Positions 15,827 through 25,235 of a DNA stretch of 35,820 nucleotides are shown piece by piece. Below the pieces are notes generated by a model that did not search any database, had not been told where the DNA came from, and was given only the letters and a program-made list of their open reading frames with translations. The stretch's first letter is position 1. Each line of letters opens with the position of its first letter. Both the position numbers and the translations under genes were made by a program. The stretch is from Oscillospiraceae bacterium (GTDB lineage Bacteria; Bacillota; Clostridia; Oscillospirales; CAG-272): positions 1-35,820 of the forward strand of contig SVQV01000011.1 of assembly GCA_015065175.1 (NCBI GenBank), in the 5' to 3' direction.

Positions 15827-17308
15827 ATGGCAAAGAAGGTTCTTGCATTTGACTTCGGAGCATCAAGCGGAAGAGCTATGCTCGGAGAATTTGACGGCAA
15901 AATGATAAATATGACGGAGATACACCGTTTTTCCAACGATCCCGTTATCGTAAACGGTACGATGTACTGGGATGCATTGCGCCTTTTCCACGAGGTAAAG
16001 CAGGGCATTATAAAAGCGCTTCAGGAGACTAAGATAGACGCTATAGGTATCGATACATGGGGCGTTGACTTTGGTCTGCTCGACAAAAACGGTGAGCTGC
16101 TTTCCACTCCCGTGAACTACCGTGACGAGAGAACAGTCGGAATGCCCGAGGAGGTTTCCGAGATCATTTCCGCTCACGACCTCTATAGCAGAACAGGTAC
16201 GCAGACTATGCGTATAAACACCATTTATCAGCTTTATTATCTGTTCAAGTATCGCCCCGAGCTTATGAAGCTCTGCGATAAGATACTGTTCATGCCCGAC
16301 CTTTTCGCATACTTCCTTACAGGCGTAAAGCGTGCGGAGGAAACAATTGCTTCCACATCCAACTTCCTTGATCCCTACAAGAAGACATGGGCAACTGATA
16401 TTCTGGAGAAGATCGGCATAGAGTCGAGAATTTTGCCCGAGCTTATCAAGCCGGGTGAAGTATACGGAATGCTTTCCGACGAGCTTTGCACAGAGTTCTC
16501 CTGTGATAAGATCCCTGTAATTGCTGTATGTACTCACGATACCGCAAGCGCAGTAACTGCGGCTCCCGCAAAGGACGATTTCGTTTACATAAGCTGCGGA
16601 ACATGGAGCTTGTTCGGTACAGAGCTTAAAGAGCCTCTCATCAACGAGCAGAGCGAGGCTATTCAGTATACAAACGAGGGCGGTCATACCTCTACCACAA
16701 GATTTTTGAAGAACATTATGGGTCTCTGGCTCATCCAGGAATCCCGCAGACAGTGGATAAAGGAAGGCTCACCCGTAACATACGCCGACCTTGAAAGAGA
16801 AGCGCTTGCGGCAGAGCCATTCAAGTGCTTTATAGACTGTGATGCTCCCGAGTTCGCTATTGCGGGAAATATCCCGAAGCGTGTACAGAAGTTCTGTGAG
16901 GTAACAGGACAGTACGTGCCTCAGACCAGAGGCGAGATCATGCGCTGTATCTATCAGAGCCTTGCTATGAAGTATAAGCTCAACTTCAGCATGCTCCGCG
17001 ATATCTCGGGCAAGGATTTTGCTCAGATAAATATGCTCGGCGGCGGTATCAAGGATACCCTTCTTTGCCGTATGACCGCAAGCAGCACAGGCGCACGTGT
17101 ATGTGCAGGACCTATTGAGGCGACCGTTATGGGTAATATAGCGGTACAGCTTATGGCTCTCGGTGAAATAAAGGATGTTCCCGAAGCAAGAGAAATAATC
17201 AAGAATTCGGTAGACTTCAATACATACGAGCCCGAAAACGCTGATGAATGGGATAAGTATTACGAGGAATACAGTAAGTACCTCGGCAAGAGCGGCGAAA
17301 ACGCATAA
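15827..17308 (+). CDS. rhaB: Rhamnulokinase (FGGY family)
   Basis: A 493-residue protein, the normal length for RhaB. It opens with [19 protein letters not shown], the family's phosphate-binding start, followed by [40 protein letters not shown] and [10 protein letters not shown], all typical of rhamnulokinases and not of FucK or Xyl[12 protein letters not shown] carries the catalytic aspartate, [10 protein letters not shown] and [17 protein letters not shown] the ATP site. It phosphorylates L-rhamnulose with ATP in the cytoplasm; clostridial members may also take L-fuculose, which would tie it to the divergent fucI. AAGGAGA overlapping the stop serves the next gene, rhaA, which starts 10 bases after the stop. 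Confidence 0.92.
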   Translation: MAKKVLAFDFGASSGRAMLGEFDGKMINMTEIHRFSNDPVIVNGTMYWDALRLFHEVKQGIIKALQETKIDAIGIDTWGVDFGLLDKNGELLSTPVNYRDERTVGMPEEVSEIISAHDLYSRTGTQTMRINTIYQLYYLFKYRPELMKLCDKILFMPDLFAYFLTGVKRAEETIASTSNFLDPYKKTWATDILEKIGIESRILPELIKPGEVYGMLSDELCTEFSCDKIPVIAVCTHDTASAVTAAPAKDDFVYISCGTWSLFGTELKEPLINEQSEAIQYTNEGGHTSTTRFLKNIMGLWLIQESRRQWIKEGSPVTYADLEREALAAEPFKCFIDCDAPEFAIAGNIPKRVQKFCEVTGQYVPQTRGEIMRCIYQSLAMKYKLNFSMLRDISGKDFAQINMLGGGIKDTLLCRMTASSTGARVCAGPIEATVMGNIAVQLMALGEIKDVPEAREIIKNSVDFNTYEPENADEWDKYYEEYSKYLGKSGENA

Positions 17309-17318
17309 GGAGAAAACA

Positions 17319-18581
17319 ATGAAGACATTGAAAGCATATGAGTTAGCAAAGGCTCAGTACGCCGAGATAGGCGTAGACACCGACAAAGCGCTTGACGCTA
17401 TGCAGAAGCTCTCTGTTTCCGTAAACTGCTGGCAGGGAGATGACGTTCTCGGATTTTTGTTTGCGGATACCGCGCTTTCGGGCGGTATTCAGACCACGGG
17501 AAATTACTTGGGACGCGCACGTACAGCCTCCGAGCTTCGCGCAGACCTTGATGTTGCGCTTTCGCTCATTCCGGGTACTCACCGCTTGAATTTGCACGCT
17601 ATTTATGCGGACACCAGCGAAAAGGTAGACCTTAACGAGCTTGAGCCCAAGCATTTTGCATCCTGGGTAGACTGGGCGAAGGAAAGAAAAATGGGACTCG
17701 ATTTCAATCCCACCTGCTTCTCGCACCCTATGGCAGACAGCGGATTTACAATTTCCTCCTCCGATAAAAATATAAGAGATTTCTGGATAGAGCATTGCAA
17801 GAGAGCGAGACGTATAGGCGAATATTTCGGAAAGTCGCTCAACAGCAAATGTGTGACTAACCATTGGTTCCCCGACGGATACAAGGATATTCCCGTGGAC
17901 AGAGAAGCACCCCGTCAGCGTATGGCGGCGGCACTTGACGAGGTCTTTGCCGACAAGGTAGATAAGAATTACAACCTTGACGCTCTTGAGAGTAAGGTGT
18001 TTGGAATCGGCGCGGAGAGCTATACCGTTTCCTCAAACGAGTTTGCTCTCGGATACGCGGCGACAAGAGATATAGCATACTGTCTCGACGCGGGACATTT
18101 CCATCCCACAGAGGTGATTTCGGATAAGATATCCTCGGTGCTTATGTTCACGAAGGAGCTTCTGCTCCACGTAAGCCGTCCTGTAAGATGGGACAGTGAC
18201 CACGTAGTTATATTTGACGACGAGCTTAACGCTATTGCGCAGAGCCTTGTTCGCACAAATCTTATAGAACGCACTCACGTAGGACTCGATTACTTTGATG
18301 CTTCGATAAACAGAATAGCGGCTTGGGTCATAGGCGTGAGAAATATGCAGAAGGCTATGCTTAAGGCTTACCTTGAGCCTATCGATATGCTGAAGAAGCT
18401 TGAGCTTGAAGGCGACTATACAAGCAGACTTGCGCTTGTCGAGGAGCTTAAGTCTTATCCCTTCGGCGCAGTTTGGGATTATTTCTGCGAAAAGAACAAT
18501 GTTCCTGTACGCGAAGCATGGCTTTCACAGGTTCAGGATTACGAAAGCAAGGTTTTGGCTTCGAGGAGGATAAATATATGA
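17319..18581 (+). CDS. rhaA: L-rhamnose isomerase
   Basis: The start at ATG 17319 ([10 protein letters not shown]) is chosen because it follows AAGGAGA and gives 420 residues, matching E. coli RhaA (419). The frame is open 25 codons further up inside rhaB. Marks of the family are [11 protein letters not shown] near residue 37, the [11 protein letters not shown] strand, [33 protein letters not shown] and [11 protein letters not shown], which hold the metal-binding and catalytic Glu/Asp/His residues of this TIM-barrel enzyme. It converts L-rhamnose to L-rhamnulose, the substrate of the preceding rhaB. The stop TGA overlaps the start of the lipoprotein gene (ATGA). Confidence 0.95.
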   Translation: MKTLKAYELAKAQYAEIGVDTDKALDAMQKLSVSVNCWQGDDVLGFLFADTALSGGIQTTGNYLGRARTASELRADLDVALSLIPGTHRLNLHAIYADTSEKVDLNELEPKHFASWVDWAKERKMGLDFNPTCFSHPMADSGFTISSSDKNIRDFWIEHCKRARRIGEYFGKSLNSKCVTNHWFPDGYKDIPVDREAPRQRMAAALDEVFADKVDKNYNLDALESKVFGIGAESYTVSSNEFALGYAATRDIAYCLDAGHFHPTEVISDKISSVLMFTKELLLHVSRPVRWDSDHVVIFDDELNAIAQSLVRTNLIERTHVGLDYFDASINRIAAWVIGVRNMQKAMLKAYLEPIDMLKKLELEGDYTSRLALVEELKSYPFGAVWDYFCEKNNVPVREAWLSQVQDYESKVLASRRINI

Positions 18582-20632
18582 AGAAGCAGCTTTTTGTCAC
18601 GGTTATTATGCTTGCTATGCTGATGCTCCTTTTCAATGCATGCGGCTTGCCCGAGGCTTCTTCGGGCGATGAGAATTCGGGCATGTCCGAGGCTTCTTCG
18701 GGCGATGAGAATTCGGGCATGTCCGAGTCCTCTTCTGCTTCCTTAGAAACACAAGCGGTAGTGTTAAACCCAATCACAGAGGTGGAATTTATGAATAACG
18801 GGCTTGAGTTGACACTTGAGAACGGAAAAAAGCTCACGGTAGAGTCGGGAATTCATGTCGAGGACGGATATAACAGTGTTAGTTATACTCATGACTTTGA
18901 CGCCGAAAGCGGAGTTCTTACACTTACTCTGCTTGACGGTATGAAGAGCAATGTTGCGCTTGAATTCTTGGGATGTGAGCTTCCCGATGCGGCAATGGCT
19001 ATTCTTTTGCGTTCAAACGGTGATATTATCGAATGGACCTATGAGGATGATATTGCGTGGCGTGAGCTTTGCCGAGCGGACGATGAGTCGGCTAAGCCGC
19101 TTGCGCTGATTGTCGCAAAAACAGGCTTTGGTGCCGCAGACGCGCAGACAGGCGAGGGAGTTACCTTTGTTATCTCGGGAAACAATCTCCGCTTCCGCGC
19201 AAGAAATTGGCAAAACGAGGGATATGACCTGTGTAACGATGCAATATTGCACGGCCCTGTTAATGCGTCAAACGAAAACTTCCTTTTAAGGGGTATTCGT
19301 GAGATAAGATCGACTTTGCCGCCTTCCGCAGTAAGCGGCGGAACGCTCTTTAAGAACGCGAGCGACGAGATTCCGTCTATATGCATTAACGGTACTTATA
19401 TAGCGGCGCTTCACGGCTACTATCTGATTTCAAGTGTGCCTAACGGTGATTTTACCGAAGCGGATATAGGTCGTGTATTTACACGTGAGAGCGACGGGCA
19501 GAGATACGTGCTTGTAAAGGTTCTGGATAAGGTCTGGTTCTGTCCCTTTGATGATGCGGCAATGGAAAGCGGAGATTTTACCCCTTACGGCTGGCCTGCA
19601 AAGGGAAAGCTCAAGAAGGATGACCTGCTTACCTATGAAGCAGACGGAAGTAAAAAGAACTTTACCGTTTCTGCAGATGCAACGCAGGAGCAATTCCGCA
19701 GTGCCGCAAACCATATTGTACAGAGAGCTTTTCTTGACGGAACTATCGAGGTCGATCTTACGAAGGACGGAGTTTACAATGCCGAGTTCGTGGATTTTTG
19801 CGAGAGCTACGATATCCTTTATCTGCCGTCCGTATTAAAGTGTCTGATGAATAATGTAGGCGAAAATACGAACGAAACCTCTCATAACGAGAGTATTGAC
19901 GATCGCTATTTATCCTATGTTTATACATTCCGTTTCCTGAAAAACGGCTCGTTTACCGTATATCAGAGGGTAGATTTCCATACGGATCTCAAAAACGTAC
20001 ATTATTACGGAGTTATGTCCGAATCGTTTGGCGGAGAGGAGCAATACGTGTATGCGCCGGGCGCGAATAATTGCGGTACGGTCACGAACGATAAAAAGGG
20101 CGACTATTTCTACGTGGAGGGGGATGCCTCCGTACGAAGCTTCTATCATTTTCCCGACGAAAATTGTTCTAAGGGTATGAACGTCGGCTATTATCCCTAT
20201 TTCGGGGTTGCTACCGACACAGAACGCAGTGCGCATCTGAAGGCTTACGGCAGTTCGGGTGCTGGCGAATGGTCTCATATACTTAAGATGTATCCGCATC
20301 TTTATAAGGCGAATACAGTCAAGAGTGGGGATTCACTTTCTTTTATAGGCTATCATTGTCCTACTGTGCGCTTTGATGACGACTTTTTTGCTGTTAACTG
20401 GTACTTTGTGGGGGATGAGATATATTTGTCGCTTCACACAGACAAAGAAACACCGATTGAGGAAAGAACACTTTCGCTTCCTGATTCCGAGTATCTTGTC
20501 GGACTTGCGATAGAGCCCGACGGAGAAAGCAAGGGAATTACCGTACATTCTACCGAGGTAGGCGAGGACGGTATCCGTGTTTCCTCGACAGGTGCGGGTT
20601 ATATCACCCTGCGCCTTACGGCAAAAAAATAA
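18578..20632 (+). CDS. Putative lipoprotein coupled to rhaA, function unknown
   Basis: The start at ATG 18578 overlaps the rhaA stop (ATGA) and follows GAGGAGGA; this gives 684 residues. The N-terminus is [22 protein letters not shown], a lipoprotein signal with a lipobox-like LFNAC (Phe at -3 is less usual). A Ser/Glu/Gly linker with two perfect 12-residue repeats follows. The rest is a large soluble beta-rich region that I do not recognise, with segments such as [20 protein letters not shown] and [19 protein letters not shown]. It would sit on the outer face of the membrane. Coupling to rhaA argues for a role in capturing or breaking down a rhamnose-containing glycan; that is inference. Confidence 0.75.
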   Translation: MKKQLFVTVIMLAMLMLLFNACGLPEASSGDENSGMSEASSGDENSGMSESSSASLETQAVVLNPITEVEFMNNGLELTLENGKKLTVESGIHVEDGYNSVSYTHDFDAESGVLTLTLLDGMKSNVALEFLGCELPDAAMAILLRSNGDIIEWTYEDDIAWRELCRADDESAKPLALIVAKTGFGAADAQTGEGVTFVISGNNLRFRARNWQNEGYDLCNDAILHGPVNASNENFLLRGIREIRSTLPPSAVSGGTLFKNASDEIPSICINGTYIAALHGYYLISSVPNGDFTEADIGRVFTRESDGQRYVLVKVLDKVWFCPFDDAAMESGDFTPYGWPAKGKLKKDDLLTYEADGSKKNFTVSADATQEQFRSAANHIVQRAFLDGTIEVDLTKDGVYNAEFVDFCESYDILYLPSVLKCLMNNVGENTNETSHNESIDDRYLSYVYTFRFLKNGSFTVYQRVDFHTDLKNVHYYGVMSESFGGEEQYVYAPGANNCGTVTNDKKGDYFYVEGDASVRSFYHFPDENCSKGMNVGYYPYFGVATDTERSAHLKAYGSSGAGEWSHILKMYPHLYKANTVKSGDSLSFIGYHCPTVRFDDDFFAVNWYFVGDEIYLSLHTDKETPIEERTLSLPDSEYLVGLAIEPDGESKGITVHSTEVGEDGIRVSSTGAGYITLRLTAKK
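18653..18724 (+). repeat. Perfect 36-bp tandem repeat (2 copies)
   Basis: Two identical 36-base units, 18653-18688 and 18689-18724, each coding 12 residues of a Glu/Ser/Gly-rich spacer just after the lipobox. Perfect identity points to a recent duplication; copy number could vary between strains without breaking the frame. Confidence 0.9.
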
Positions 20633-20676
20633 AATTTATCATTTTCCTTTTTGTCAATTCAATCATAAATAAACAG

Positions 20677-20730
20677 AGCGGATGCTTCTACCCCTTCGGT
20701 AAAAAACATCCGCTTTTTTCTTTTTTTATT
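20677..20730 (+). terminator. Strong rho-independent terminator after the rha operon
   Basis: AGCGGATG at 20677-20684 pairs with CATCCGCT at 20707-20714, with an inner ACC/GGT stem and a following run TTTTTTCTTTTTTT. It separates the rha operon from the converging sialidase-like gene. Confidence 0.9.
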
Positions 20731-20800
20731 TTATTGATACTCCGCTTCGGTACATCGAAGTGCCGTCTTTGCATTTTACGGAGAAAAGCATTTTCGGGCT

Positions 20801-21964
20801 TTACTTTCTTACTGTGTCTATTTTTGCTTTGCTGATAACCTTCTGCAAAAAAGAGCCTTCGGACAATGTGTTGCTTTTCACATCGTCAACTGAAATTCTG
20901 CAAATAAGAATTTCCTTCGCCGCCTCGGATAACCATGTTTCCCTGTTTAACTTTATGCGGTTGTCCCGTTCACGGTCATAAACAATATAGAGGTTTCCGT
21001 TTTCATCCTCGGCAAGATCGGGATAAGATGCGTTTTCACGATCGTCAAGTACCATTTCATAGGGGAAGGTATCGCCGCCATCCTCGGAAAGACATATTTT
21101 CATGCCGCATCTTTTTGCATCTGACAGGTTGCGGACATAAGCGATCATGCCGTTTTTTAATCTGCCGTAATAGCATCTTGAGCAAGGAGCCTTTTCGTAT
21201 TCCTTTGCATCGCTCCATGTGTTTCCGTCGTCAAAGGAATCCGAATAAACATAATACCCCCGCTTTGTACGTGCAAGGAAGCGAAGCTCACCCGCACGGC
21301 GCTCGCAAACAGCTATCTCATCAAACATGTTTACATCAGGCTTGCCTTCAACTGTGACGGTGTGAAAGCTCTCGCCGTTGTTTTCCGAATATCTGAGCTT
21401 GTACTGTTCGCCGTTATAATCATATGCGGGTGCAATTATTTTGCCGCTCAAGGTGTTTATAGGCTTGTTCCTCATGAAGCCATCGCATAGCTTTCGTGGC
21501 TTTTCCCAGATAAGCTGCTCGTCATCGGGATTTCTGCATACCATAACTTCGGTATAAGGGAACTCCCGCTGATAGTCATATTCAAAGGGGGTCTTTATAG
21601 TGGCAGGAGTGGATTTTTCGGTATAAGGTGACACTATCCACATTGCCCACAGAGAATTATCCTTATCTGTCCAAAGCTCGATGTCTATTTTGCGGAGCCT
21701 GTTTTCCTCGTCTGCACCAACGGTAAGAATAGGAGCGGACCAGCTTTTTCCGTTATCGTCACTCTTTACCAGAACGTTGTAATTGCAGATACAAGGCTCA
21801 AACTCTCCTCCCGTTAACCAAGCGGAAAACAGCCTGCCCTTTTTTGTAATGGCAACCGACGGACATCCCTGCCAGGCTCTGTTCTCCTCGCTGAATTTTG
21901 CATCAGGCGAAAAATTGATGTAGGGATATGAGTCAGGCGTCCAATTATTACAAATATTTTTCAT
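20801..21964 (-). CDS. BNR-repeat sialidase-like (exo-alpha-sialidase superfamily) protein
   Basis: A 387-residue protein with a six-bladed propeller pattern. Four Asp-box-like turns are visible: SDDNGKSWS at 68-76, SENNGESFH at 193-201, SFDDGNTWS at 243-251 and SEDGGDTFP at 293-301. It belongs to the BNR_2 group, which holds sialidases and other glycan-cleaving or binding propellers. I do not see the full arginine triad with certainty, so sialidase activity is not proved. There is no signal peptide, so it would act on imported oligosaccharides. Its ATG lies 17 bases inside the end of the kinase-aldolase gene, with AAGGAGC in front, so the two are translated as an operon. Confidence 0.75.
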   Translation of the reverse strand: MKNICNNWTPDSYPYINFSPDAKFSEENRAWQGCPSVAITKKGRLFSAWLTGGEFEPCICNYNVLVKSDDNGKSWSAPILTVGADEENRLRKIDIELWTDKDNSLWAMWIVSPYTEKSTPATIKTPFEYDYQREFPYTEVMVCRNPDDEQLIWEKPRKLCDGFMRNKPINTLSGKIIAPAYDYNGEQYKLRYSENNGESFHTVTVEGKPDVNMFDEIAVCERRAGELRFLARTKRGYYVYSDSFDDGNTWSDAKEYEKAPCSRCYYGRLKNGMIAYVRNLSDAKRCGMKICLSEDGGDTFPYEMVLDDRENASYPDLAEDENGNLYIVYDRERDNRIKLNRETWLSEAAKEILICRISVDDVKSNTLSEGSFLQKVISKAKIDTVRK

Positions 21965-23660
21965 GCGTTATTTCCGTTGCTCCTTTCTTTAACATGTTTA
22001 TTTCACTTCCGTAGCTTACCATTGAACAACCGCACAGAAGCGCATGTTTTATCAATTCTTTGTCTGTTGTAATAATTCCGCAGGGCTTGTTTTTCTTTAC
22101 ACTCGCCGAACTTATTACAGAAATAAGCTCCTTGATTTTTTCGGTATCGCCCATACAGCTGTAATCACATGAGAGGTCGTTTGGACCTATGAAAATGCCC
22201 TCAAGCTCAGGCACATCCAATATTTTTTCCACATTCTCTACACCTGCGCGGGTTTCGATCTGCGCATATAGCTTCATCCTCTGGTTTGCCAGCTTCATAT
22301 ATTCGTTGATATCGGTAACTCCGTATCCTGTATGAGCTCTCGTGGTTGAAATTCCTCTCTTACCTGCGGGAGAATATTTGGCGTATTCAACAACCTTTTC
22401 TATATCCTCTTTACGGTTTGTCATTGGCAACAGAAAGGCGCTGACTCCTCCGTCGGCGAGCTTTGTTATCATTGCTCTGTCGTTGTTCGGCAATCTTACG
22501 ATGGCTTGAATATCGACAGATCTTGCATTCATCGCAAGAGCCATTACAGTCTTGTTTTCAAAGCTTCCATGCTCGTTGTCTATGATGAAAAAGTCCAGTT
22601 CCGCTTTTTTGAGAATGAATGGGAAATTGACGAACTCAATTTCTGACAGCATAGTTCCCCTGCGAGAATAGACGCTGTCGGCTATCCTTCTGAGCCCGTC
22701 GTTTCCGACATTTTGACGGCACAGCTCAAGCTCATAACCGAGCGTTTTCAGCTCACTTTCAAAAAAAGAGTATATGTCGGTTGCGCCACCGCTTATCAAT
22801 ATCCGTTGTATTTTTCCTAATTTACCTGCGGTGTCCTTTATTCGTGATATAAGCGCCTCTTTGTCTGCACTGCAAATCCCCGAAATGGTTGCAAGCCGCT
22901 GTTTTTTAACAAAATACGGTCTGTATTCAATGCCTTCAAAGCACTCTGCGCTTTTATCTGTCAAGGCACAGAGCTGAGCCGCAGTTCCGAGGTTCAGCAC
23001 CGCATCCCCTTTAAACGCACCTGCTCCCAAAAAGCTGACCTGATGGTCTCCCATAGGCGGATAGATCTCTATGCCTTTATATTTGCCGCAGGACTTGATT
23101 TCTCCGAGTGCAGTCGGCAAGGAGAGCCCTTCAAACGGGTTGTCGGGTGCGCACGTATCGGCATTAAACAGTCCGCTTGCGCACGCATCGGTGATATGCG
23201 TTTCGTTTTTTCCTGTCAGGACATATGTAATATAGGATCCGAGCGTGAAAAATTCCCCGCCCGAAAGTGAAGGGAAGCTTTGCAATGATACACGCGGCAG
23301 ATTGGCCTTTAACACCGTTCCGTTGTTAAAAAGCTCTCTGCATTCGACAGAATTCAGATACGCAAGCCCGCGTTTATCCTTCCATGAGATATAATTTGAG
23401 AAGCCGCCCTGATATTTTATGAGGTAACCGTGCATCTGTACACAGATAAATGCGGCGGTACATCCACCCGCCTCCGCATCATCCATGATGCGAAGCAATG
23501 CCTCGTCTATTTTGCGGCGATCCACTTCATAGCGACCGTCGGAATCAATGACGGGCTTCGGAAAGGCAAGCGAAAAAATATCAGAGTTTGTTCTTTCCAG
23601 GTTATCGTAAAATGAGTATTTTATAAAGCTGCTTCCTAAATCCAATAATAAAATCTTCAT
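21948..23660 (-). CDS. Fusion of FGGY-type sugar kinase and HpcH/HpaI aldolase
   Basis: A 570-residue protein with two enzyme domains. Residues 1-334 are a compact FGGY kinase: LLLDLGSSFIKYSFYD at the start, MGDHQVSFLGAG (203-214) with candidate catalytic Asp205, LNLGTAAQL (222-230) as in sedoheptulokinase-like members, and LISGGATD (288-295) in the ATP site. Normal FGGY kinases are about 450-500 residues, so it is shortened. Residues 335-570 are an HpcH/HpaI aldolase: IDNEHGSF, VRLPNND, IETRAGVENVEKIL and FIGPNDLS. His364, Arg389, Glu469 and Asp495 keep almost exactly the spacing of HpaI His45, Arg70, Glu149 and Asp175. The family splits 2-keto-3-deoxy acids to pyruvate and an aldehyde. The two domains may act in sequence on one sugar acid or ketose; the substrate is unknown. 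AAGGAGA lies seven bases before the ATG. Confidence 0.85.
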   Translation of the reverse strand: MKILLLDLGSSFIKYSFYDNLERTNSDIFSLAFPKPVIDSDGRYEVDRRKIDEALLRIMDDAEAGGCTAAFICVQMHGYLIKYQGGFSNYISWKDKRGLAYLNSVECRELFNNGTVLKANLPRVSLQSFPSLSGGEFFTLGSYITYVLTGKNETHITDACASGLFNADTCAPDNPFEGLSLPTALGEIKSCGKYKGIEIYPPMGDHQVSFLGAGAFKGDAVLNLGTAAQLCALTDKSAECFEGIEYRPYFVKKQRLATISGICSADKEALISRIKDTAGKLGKIQRILISGGATDIYSFFESELKTLGYELELCRQNVGNDGLRRIADSVYSRRGTMLSEIEFVNFPFILKKAELDFFIIDNEHGSFENKTVMALAMNARSVDIQAIVRLPNNDRAMITKLADGGVSAFLLPMTNRKEDIEKVVEYAKYSPAGKRGISTTRAHTGYGVTDINEYMKLANQRMKLYAQIETRAGVENVEKILDVPELEGIFIGPNDLSCDYSCMGDTEKIKELISVISSASVKKNKPCGIITTDKELIKHALLCGCSMVSYGSEINMLKKGATEITHEKYL

Positions 23661-23679
23661 AAGTGTCTCCTTTTTTAAA

Positions 23680-23708
23680 ATTATATATCAAACAAATAAC
23701 AAAGTATA
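23680..23708 (-). promoter_or_regulatory. Weak promoter of the kinase-aldolase gene
   Basis: On the minus strand TATACT (23708-23703), 17 bases, TATAAT (23685-23680). The -10 is perfect and the -35 poor, as expected of a promoter that needs an activator. The direct repeats at 23709-23744 lie right next to the -35. Confidence 0.5.
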
Positions 23709-23744
23709 TTGCAATTTTTGCATTTTTCATTGTAATTTGTGCAT
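23709..23744. promoter_or_regulatory. Direct-repeat operator, probable AraC-regulator site
   Basis: Two 15-base direct repeats, TTGCAATTTTTGCAT (23709-23723) and TTGTAATTTGTGCAT (23730-23744), start 21 bases apart, two helical turns. This is the usual spacing for an AraC-family half-site pair. The site touches the -35 of the kinase-aldolase promoter on one side and contains the -35 of the regulator's own promoter (TTGTAA at 23730, 17 bases, TATAAT at 23753-23758) on the other. Confidence 0.7.
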
Positions 23745-23789
23745 CAATATGCTATAATTGAAATACTGTATTACAAAGCGGAGAGATAT

Positions 23790-24581
23790 ATGAAGGAAAT
23801 TTTTGAACACATCATACAAACACCGAATATCAAATACAAGCACGCCAAGGGGATGCGTGATATATTCGGAAAAGAGTTTCACCAATTTCACGAAATTTTT
23901 CTTTTTATAAGCGGAAACGCATTTTTTATAACAGAAGAAAAAACAGTTAAGCTGAAGCCGAGCACGTTAATAATAATTCCGCAGAACACCTTTCACGGCT
24001 TTCACGTAGAGGGATGCGAGGATGATTATGAGAGATACGTGTTCAATTTTTATGACACGAAGGAGATAGATAAGCTAACCTCAAAAAACATGCCGTGTGT
24101 AAGGATTATCGAGAACTTGTCTGAGAGCATCATAAAGGAATTTACCTCGCTTGATGATAATAAATATTCGGATTTTGAAAAAGAGCTTCTTACACCTGCG
24201 AGGCTTATGTCTGTATTGGTAGAGCTTGGGCATCTGTTGCCGAGCGAGGAAAATATCACTTCCAAATTCAGCATTATAACCGCAAAATGCCTGAATTATA
24301 TAAATCAAAATATTTATTCTCCGTTGACAGTCTCCGAGCTGTCTAAAAAGCTTAATTATTCGAGGTCAAGCATAATGCACTCTTTTAAAGCTGACCTGGA
24401 TATGACGCTGTATAAATATATCATTGAGAAAAAGCTGATATATGCTCATAAGGATGTGGAATCGGGAGTATCGGCAACCGAGGTAAGCCGAAAATACGGT
24501 TTTTCCGACTATTCGTGCTTTTACCGACATTATAAGAAATACTTCGGCTTTTCTCCGTCGGCGAAAAATTCAAAATGGTGA
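23790..24581 (+). CDS. AraC-family transcriptional regulator
   Basis: The start at ATG 23790 (MKEIFEHIIQ) follows GCGGAGAG; the frame opens 17 codons earlier at 23739, but that lies inside the promoter. The protein has 263 residues: an N-terminal cupin-like sensor (residues about 20-110, with KLKPSTLIIIPQNTFHGFHV) and a C-terminal pair of helix-turn-helix motifs, LTVSELSKKLNYSRSSIMHS and ATEVSRKYGFSDYSCFYRHY, ending in KYFGFSPS. Members of this group bind a sugar and activate catabolic genes. The divergent kinase-aldolase/sialidase-like operon and the direct repeats between them are the likely target, and the regulator probably controls itself too. Confidence 0.9.
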   Translation: MKEIFEHIIQTPNIKYKHAKGMRDIFGKEFHQFHEIFLFISGNAFFITEEKTVKLKPSTLIIIPQNTFHGFHVEGCEDDYERYVFNFYDTKEIDKLTSKNMPCVRIIENLSESIIKEFTSLDDNKYSDFEKELLTPARLMSVLVELGHLLPSEENITSKFSIITAKCLNYINQNIYSPLTVSELSKKLNYSRSSIMHSFKADLDMTLYKYIIEKKLIYAHKDVESGVSATEVSRKYGFSDYSCFYRHYKKYFGFSPSAKNSKW

Positions 24582-24599
24582 CAGCCTTTTTTGCAATCG

Positions 24600-25093
24600 G
24601 GGGAGTGAATACGGGGAAAAATGCGGAAGAAGCTCGGCTTCGCCTCTGGCGATAGACGTTATTCATCATCGTGTAGTATTCGTCCTTTGTAGTTCCGACT
24701 CGGGGGGGCAACCATAAATCCGAGTAAATGCTCGTCGCAAAGTCCTTCTTCAAGGAACGTCCGGGTAGTCTATGCCGTACAAGGGCGGTAGCAGAAGTCG
24801 GAGGCGCAGGGAATCCGGTCATAGCCCATTCTTGAGAAATCTACATAGGACTTATAGCCCTGCGGAAATTCTCCGTTTGCATCTTTAAGAGGCAAGGCTT
24901 CATATTGCCGGTTGGACTGTACACAGTCTTTCGGCATTTTCTTTTCCCGGTCAACAGGGTGTCTTTGGTGGTAATCGCTCCATATCCACGGACGACAGCT
25001 GTATTTTTCAACCCCGTTGAATTAGAAGTAGAGGTCTCTTTGCAAATTTGTACCCAAGCTGATAAAAAACGCCCATATCTTGTTGTTTTCCAT
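24600..25093 (-). pseudogene. Decayed glycosidase-like gene
   Basis: On the minus strand a good ribosome site (AAAGGAG) precedes ATG 25093 and MENNKIWAFFISLGTNLQRD, but a TAA follows at codon 24. The same frame then goes on with RPWIWSDYHQRHP, KKMPKDCVQSN, GYDRIPCASDF, a TAG, and EEGLCDEHLLGFMVAP. At a run of seven C the frame shifts by one to GTTKDEYYTMMNNVYR. These segments, in this order, resemble a large clostridial family of GH20-like cytoplasmic proteins (from memory: RPWIWSDY, MPKxVVQSN, GYDQIP, ERLLGFM). Compared with that family the part between LGTN and RPWIWSDY is also missing. So there are two stops, one frameshift and a probable internal deletion. Confidence 0.75.
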
Positions 25094-25131
25094 AATAAAG
25101 CTCCTTTGTAAAAGCGTTTTTATTCGGGTAC

Positions 25132-25160
25132 ATTATAGCACTTTTCTCAAAGTGTGTCAA
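25132..25160 (-). promoter_or_regulatory. Perfect consensus promoter of the decayed gene with palindromic spacer
   Basis: On the minus strand TTGACA (25160-25155), 17 bases, TATAAT (25137-25132), a full consensus match. The spacer holds CACTTT-TCTC-AAAGTG (25139-25154), a perfect six-base inverted repeat placed between -35 and -10 where a repressor would block polymerase. Confidence 0.85.
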
Positions 25161-25235
25161 CACGTTTTCTTTTTCGATCGATTTTTTCAGACCTGTATTT
25201 TTGAGCGATTTTTCTGTGAAAAATGTGCGAAGCGA

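Noticed and set aside
15863-16687. A 274-codon minus-strand frame opposite rhaB
   Set aside because: Shadow of a strongly conserved kinase gene; no motif, no ribosome site.
24421-24822. A 133-codon minus-strand frame overlapping the end of the AraC gene
   Set aside because: Only its middle (GTTKDEYYTMMNNVYR) makes sense, as the shifted continuation of the decayed glycosidase-like gene; the rest is antisense to the AraC gene.
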